This document shows, piece by piece, positions 6,581 to 8,781 of a stretch of 8,781 nt of DNA. Within the stretch, counting starts at the first letter, position 1. The number at the start of each line of letters is the position of its first letter. The notes beneath the pieces were generated by a model. The model did no database searches, was not told where the DNA came from, and saw only the letters and a list, made by a program, of their open reading frames with translations. Source of the DNA: Gaiellasilicea sp039914895 (GTDB taxonomy: Bacteria; Actinomycetota; Thermoleophilia; Gaiellales; Gaiellaceae); contig JBDSOJ010000032.1 in assembly GCA_039914895.1 (NCBI GenBank), forward strand, positions 1 to 8,781, given 5' to 3'. A program made the position numbers and the translations under genes.

Positions 6581-7608
6581 GCCGAGCCGGTGGAGATGAT
6601 GATCTGGGAACCCTGGGACTCCGGTCCGACGGGGAGCTCGGTCAGATCCGCCAGGGCGGCGCGTACCGCATCCCGGCGATCCGGGGTCGCGATGAAGAGG
6701 AGGAAGCCGCCCCCGCCCGCGCCGCAGAGCTTGCCGCCGGCCGCGCCGGCCGCGAGCGCCCGCTCGTACCACGCATCGATCCGATCGGTCGTGATCGAGC
6801 TCGCGAGCCCTCGCTTCAGCTCCCAGCCCTCGCGCAGCATGCCGCCCATCGACTCGATGTCGACGCTGCCGTTGGTGTTGTTCAGCAGCTCGTGCAACTC
6901 TTGAGCCTGCTCGCGCATCCGCACGAGCTGCTGGTACTTGGCCGCCGTGTTCTCCGCCTGCTCGGCGAGGACGCCGCTCGCGTCGCGCTGATGGCCGGTC
7001 CAGAACATCAGAATGCTCTCGAAGAGCTCGGTGCGTTGCTCGCGTCCGAGCCGCTGGTGCTGGACGGCCACCCTGCTGCCCGGCTCGAAGCGAAAGAGAT
7101 TGATCCCACCGTAGGCAGCCGCGTATTGATCCTGTTTCCCGATCGGCTGGCGCAGCACCTCGATCTCGATGTGCGAGGCCTCCTCGGCGAGCTGTCCGGC
7201 GGAGACGCGCTCGCCCCGGTAGGCGTGCAGCGCGTTCAGGAGCCCCACCGCGAATGCGCTCGAGCCGCCGAGCCCGGTCGAGGCGGGGACGTCGCCGACG
7301 GTGGAGATGTAGATCGGCGGTTCGATCTCGAGGAACTTCAGGCACTCGCGCGCGATGTCGTTCTCGAGCTCGTCGACATGGTCGACCTCTTCGCTGCGCG
7401 AGTAGTTCAGCCGGATCGGCTCGAAGAAGAGCTCGCTGTGGCGCTTCACCGTGACGTAGACGTAACGGTTGATCGCGCTCGACAGAACGGCGCCGTACCC
7501 GCTCTCGAAGAACGCGGGCAGGTCGGTGCCGCCGCCCGCGAAGCTGATCCGTAGCGGCGTGCGCGTCACGATCAGCGGCGGGCTCGCGCCGAGGCGACGC
7601 TCAACCAT
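6577..7608 (-). CDS. GHMP-family sugar kinase, D-glycero-D-manno-heptose 7-phosphate kinase (HddA)-like
   Basis: The 343-residue GHMP kinase has all three family motifs: motif 1 TPLRISFAGGGTDLPAFF (17-34), motif 2 DVPASTGLGGSSAFAVGL (106-123; ATP phosphate loop) and motif 3 GGKLCGAGGGGFLLF (291-305). The opening R-x-PLR-x-SF-x-GGGTD and the internal GKQDQYAAAYGGIN (157-170) are typical of the HddA/fucokinase-like branch, which phosphorylates the anomeric position of heptose 7-phosphate or of L-fucose-like sugars before nucleotide activation. ATG 7608 starts 'MVERRLGASPP' just before motif 1 and overlaps the cupin stop by 8 nt (ATGGTTGA). An upstream alternative at 7677 would lie deep in the cupin gene. 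No strong ribosome site is seen. The exact substrate cannot be settled from sequence; the neighbours argue for a polysaccharide precursor. Confidence 0.9.
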   Translation of the reverse strand: MVERRLGASPPLIVTRTPLRISFAGGGTDLPAFFESGYGAVLSSAINRYVYVTVKRHSELFFEPIRLNYSRSEEVDHVDELENDIARECLKFLEIEPPIYISTVGDVPASTGLGGSSAFAVGLLNALHAYRGERVSAGQLAEEASHIEIEVLRQPIGKQDQYAAAYGGINLFRFEPGSRVAVQHQRLGREQRTELFESILMFWTGHQRDASGVLAEQAENTAAKYQQLVRMREQAQELHELLNNTNGSVDIESMGGMLREGWELKRGLASSITTDRIDAWYERALAAGAAGGKLCGAGGGGFLLFIATPDRRDAVRAALADLTELPVGPESQGSQIIISTGSA

Positions 7609-8050
7609 GACGAAGCGACCAGTCGTAGGGAATGTCGTTGTCGAACGGATCGACGCGCAACATCTCCTCCGGGTCATGCGGCATCGACGCGGCGTTGGCC
7701 AGGATCACCTGCTTGTCCCCGTAGGCCTTGTAGCCGTTCGCGATCCCGGGCGGGATCTGGACGAGCACGTAGTTGTCCTCCCCGAGGAAGACCTCCTGCA
7801 CCTCGCCGTGCGTCGGCGAGTTCTCCCGCTGGTCGTAGAGGACGAGCTTCGCTCGACCTGAGAGGACGGCGTTGTTGACGGTCATGCGCGTGTGGATGTG
7901 CCACGCCTTCACGGCTCCGGGCCAGGCGGTCGAGAAGTAGATCTCGCCGAAGCCGACGAAGTGCGGGTCGGTGGCCTTCAGCATGTGCATGATCTTCCCG
8001 CGCTCGTCGACGATCTGGCGCAGCGGCACGATCTTGACACCGTCGATCAT
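7601..8050 (-). CDS. RmlC-like sugar epimerase/isomerase-family cupin
   Basis: The 149-residue protein aligns in outline with dTDP-4-dehydrorhamnose 3,5-epimerases: I-V-D-E-RG near the N-terminus (13-18), KAWHIHTRMT (48-57) in place of RGLHxQ, LVLYDQRENSPTHGE (69-83), LGEDNYVLVQIPPGIANGY (89-107) and a closing PYDW. It is shorter than RmlC (about 180). His51 matches the catalytic base, but the downstream Lys of RmlC is replaced in TVNNAVL, the AHGF histidine is replaced by ANGY, and the active-site Tyr region reads ANAASMPHDP. It therefore probably epimerises or isomerises another nucleotide sugar, or only binds one. The start ATG 8050 overlaps the upstream epimerase stop as ATGA and is preceded by a weak GGGTGG site. 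The in-frame extension to 8227 is shadow sequence of the epimerase gene. Confidence 0.88.
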   Translation of the reverse strand: MIDGVKIVPLRQIVDERGKIMHMLKATDPHFVGFGEIYFSTAWPGAVKAWHIHTRMTVNNAVLSGRAKLVLYDQRENSPTHGEVQEVFLGEDNYVLVQIPPGIANGYKAYGDKQVILANAASMPHDPEEMLRVDPFDNDIPYDWSLRHG

Positions 8051-8781
8051 GCCGCCACCCTTGCCGCCGTCCAGCGCAGGTCGTTGTCGAGCTGCGCGGT
8101 CTCCTGCAGGTGCGCCAGCCAGCGCAGGCGGACGTACAGCGGCCCCGCGTACTGCTCGTGGGTAAGCCCGATCTGCTCGAAGCGCTGCACGAGATCGGCG
8201 GCGCCCGAGCGGCCGTCCCAGCGCCACGCGAAGTCGGGAAAGGTGCGAGCGAACTTGCCGAAGTCCGCCTTGTAGGTGCGCTGGTCGGCTCCGGGATCGC
8301 CGAGCACCTCGATCTCGCAGCCGGGAACGGCGGCGGCGGCCAGCTCGGCGAGCTCGAGCACCTGGTGATTCAGGTGGTCGGCGCCGACGTTGATCGCCTG
8401 ACCGTGCACGTCCTCGAGCGGTGCCTCCAGGACGGCGCAGAAGGCCCGCGCGACGTCCTCGACGTGGACGACCGGACGCCAGGGTCTGCCGTCGCCGAGC
8501 ACCGCGATCTTCCGCGTCGTGTGGGCCGCGCCGCAGAGGTCGTTCAGCACCGTGTCGAAGCGCATGCGCGGCGAGAGCCCGTAGATCGTGCCGTTACGCA
8601 GGCAGGTGGGGGAGAAGCGGTCGTCGACCATGTCCGCGAGAGCTCGCTCGCTCTTCACCTTCGAGCGGGCGTACTCGGTCTTCGGATCGAGTGGTGCGGT
8701 CTCGTCCACGACCTCTGCGGCGGCCATCCCGTACATGATGCAGGACGACGAGAAGAGGAACCGGCGGGCGCCGGCATCCCG
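8047..8781 (-). CDS. NAD-dependent sugar epimerase/dehydratase, 5' end outside the window
   Basis: This is an extended SDR that acts on nucleotide sugars. The 244 C-terminal residues are present; the Rossmann part with the GxxGxxG motif lies beyond the right edge, about 80-100 residues by comparison with usual lengths. The visible part opens in frame with RRFLFSSSCIMYGMAAAE, the Ser-rich active-site strand. The catalytic YARSK (Tyr-x-x-x-Lys) follows, then RNGTIYGLSPRMRFD, the substrate-domain stretch RPVVHVEDVARAF and GQAINVGADHLN. A reading from an internal ATG at 8736 would cut off the catalytic serine strand, so it is not the start. It is the first visible gene of the leftward operon and overlaps the cupin by 4 nt. 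It may be a 4-epimerase, a 4,6-dehydratase or a reductase; sequence alone does not decide. Confidence 0.92.
   Translation of the reverse strand, partial: RDAGARRFLFSSSCIMYGMAAAEVVDETAPLDPKTEYARSKVKSERALADMVDDRFSPTCLRNGTIYGLSPRMRFDTVLNDLCGAAHTTRKIAVLGDGRPWRPVVHVEDVARAFCAVLEAPLEDVHGQAINVGADHLNHQVLELAELAAAAVPGCEIEVLGDPGADQRTYKADFGKFARTFPDFAWRWDGRSGAADLVQRFEQIGLTHEQYAGPLYVRLRWLAHLQETAQLDNDLRWTAARVAA

Noticed and set aside
5393..6904. Rightward open frame of 503 codons opposite the methyltransferase and kinase
   Set aside because: It spans two well-supported genes on the other strand and has shadow composition with no recognisable motif.
6581..7345. N-terminal extension that would make the methyltransferase 667 residues long, suggesting a fusion
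   Set aside because: The added part is kinase DNA in another frame and is Arg-rich nonsense; ATG 6580 with the ATGA overlap explains the data.

Overview
The window is very GC-rich, nearly every codon ends in G or C, and Shine-Dalgarno sites are sparse. These traits, plus a GreA/LysS neighbourhood with a Clp R-domain remnant, suggest a high-GC actinobacterium-like genome, possibly Thermoleophilia (Gaiella/Solirubrobacter-like). The lineage is an inference; no marker here fixes it.

Layout, left to right. (1) The first 53 bases are the start of a leftward gene, possibly a tRNA-dihydrouridine synthase, divergent from greA. (2) A rightward housekeeping stretch follows: greA (TTG start), a ClpC-type N-domain pseudogene broken by at least three frame disruptions (664-1077), a full-length lysyl-tRNA synthetase with a leaderless-looking start, and a Wzz-type chain-length/co-polymerase gene carrying one apparent -1 frameshift. 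(3) From 3313 to the right edge runs a six-gene leftward operon. In transcription order it encodes an NAD-dependent sugar epimerase/dehydratase (5' end cut by the window), an RmlC-like cupin, an HddA-like GHMP sugar kinase, a TylC3/NovU-type C-methyltransferase, a DUF4910 aminopeptidase-fold protein with a C-terminal winged helix, and a classical SDR oxidoreductase. Every junction overlaps (4, 8, 4, 4 and 4 nt), so there is no intergenic DNA in about 5.4 kb. The Wzz gene and the operon converge and overlap tail-to-tail by 20 nt.

The leftward operon looks like part of a surface-polysaccharide locus that makes and activates an unusual sugar, probably a modified heptose or a branched (C-methylated) deoxysugar. 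The kinase would phosphorylate a free or phosphorylated sugar, the epimerase, cupin and SDR would edit the nucleotide sugar, and the methyltransferase would add a carbon branch. The Wzz-like protein on the other strand fits polymer export. Nucleotidyltransferase, isomerase and glycosyltransferase genes are not in view and would be expected beyond the right edge.

The points most worth a second look are: the SDR gene, whose only workable start is a CTG in a CTGA overlap with a good Shine-Dalgarno; the cupin, which lacks several RmlC catalytic residues; the DUF4910 protein, with Gly where I expect an acidic residue; the decayed Clp R-domain gene; and the frameshifted Wzz gene. I found no CRISPR array, tRNA, rRNA or insertion sequence.
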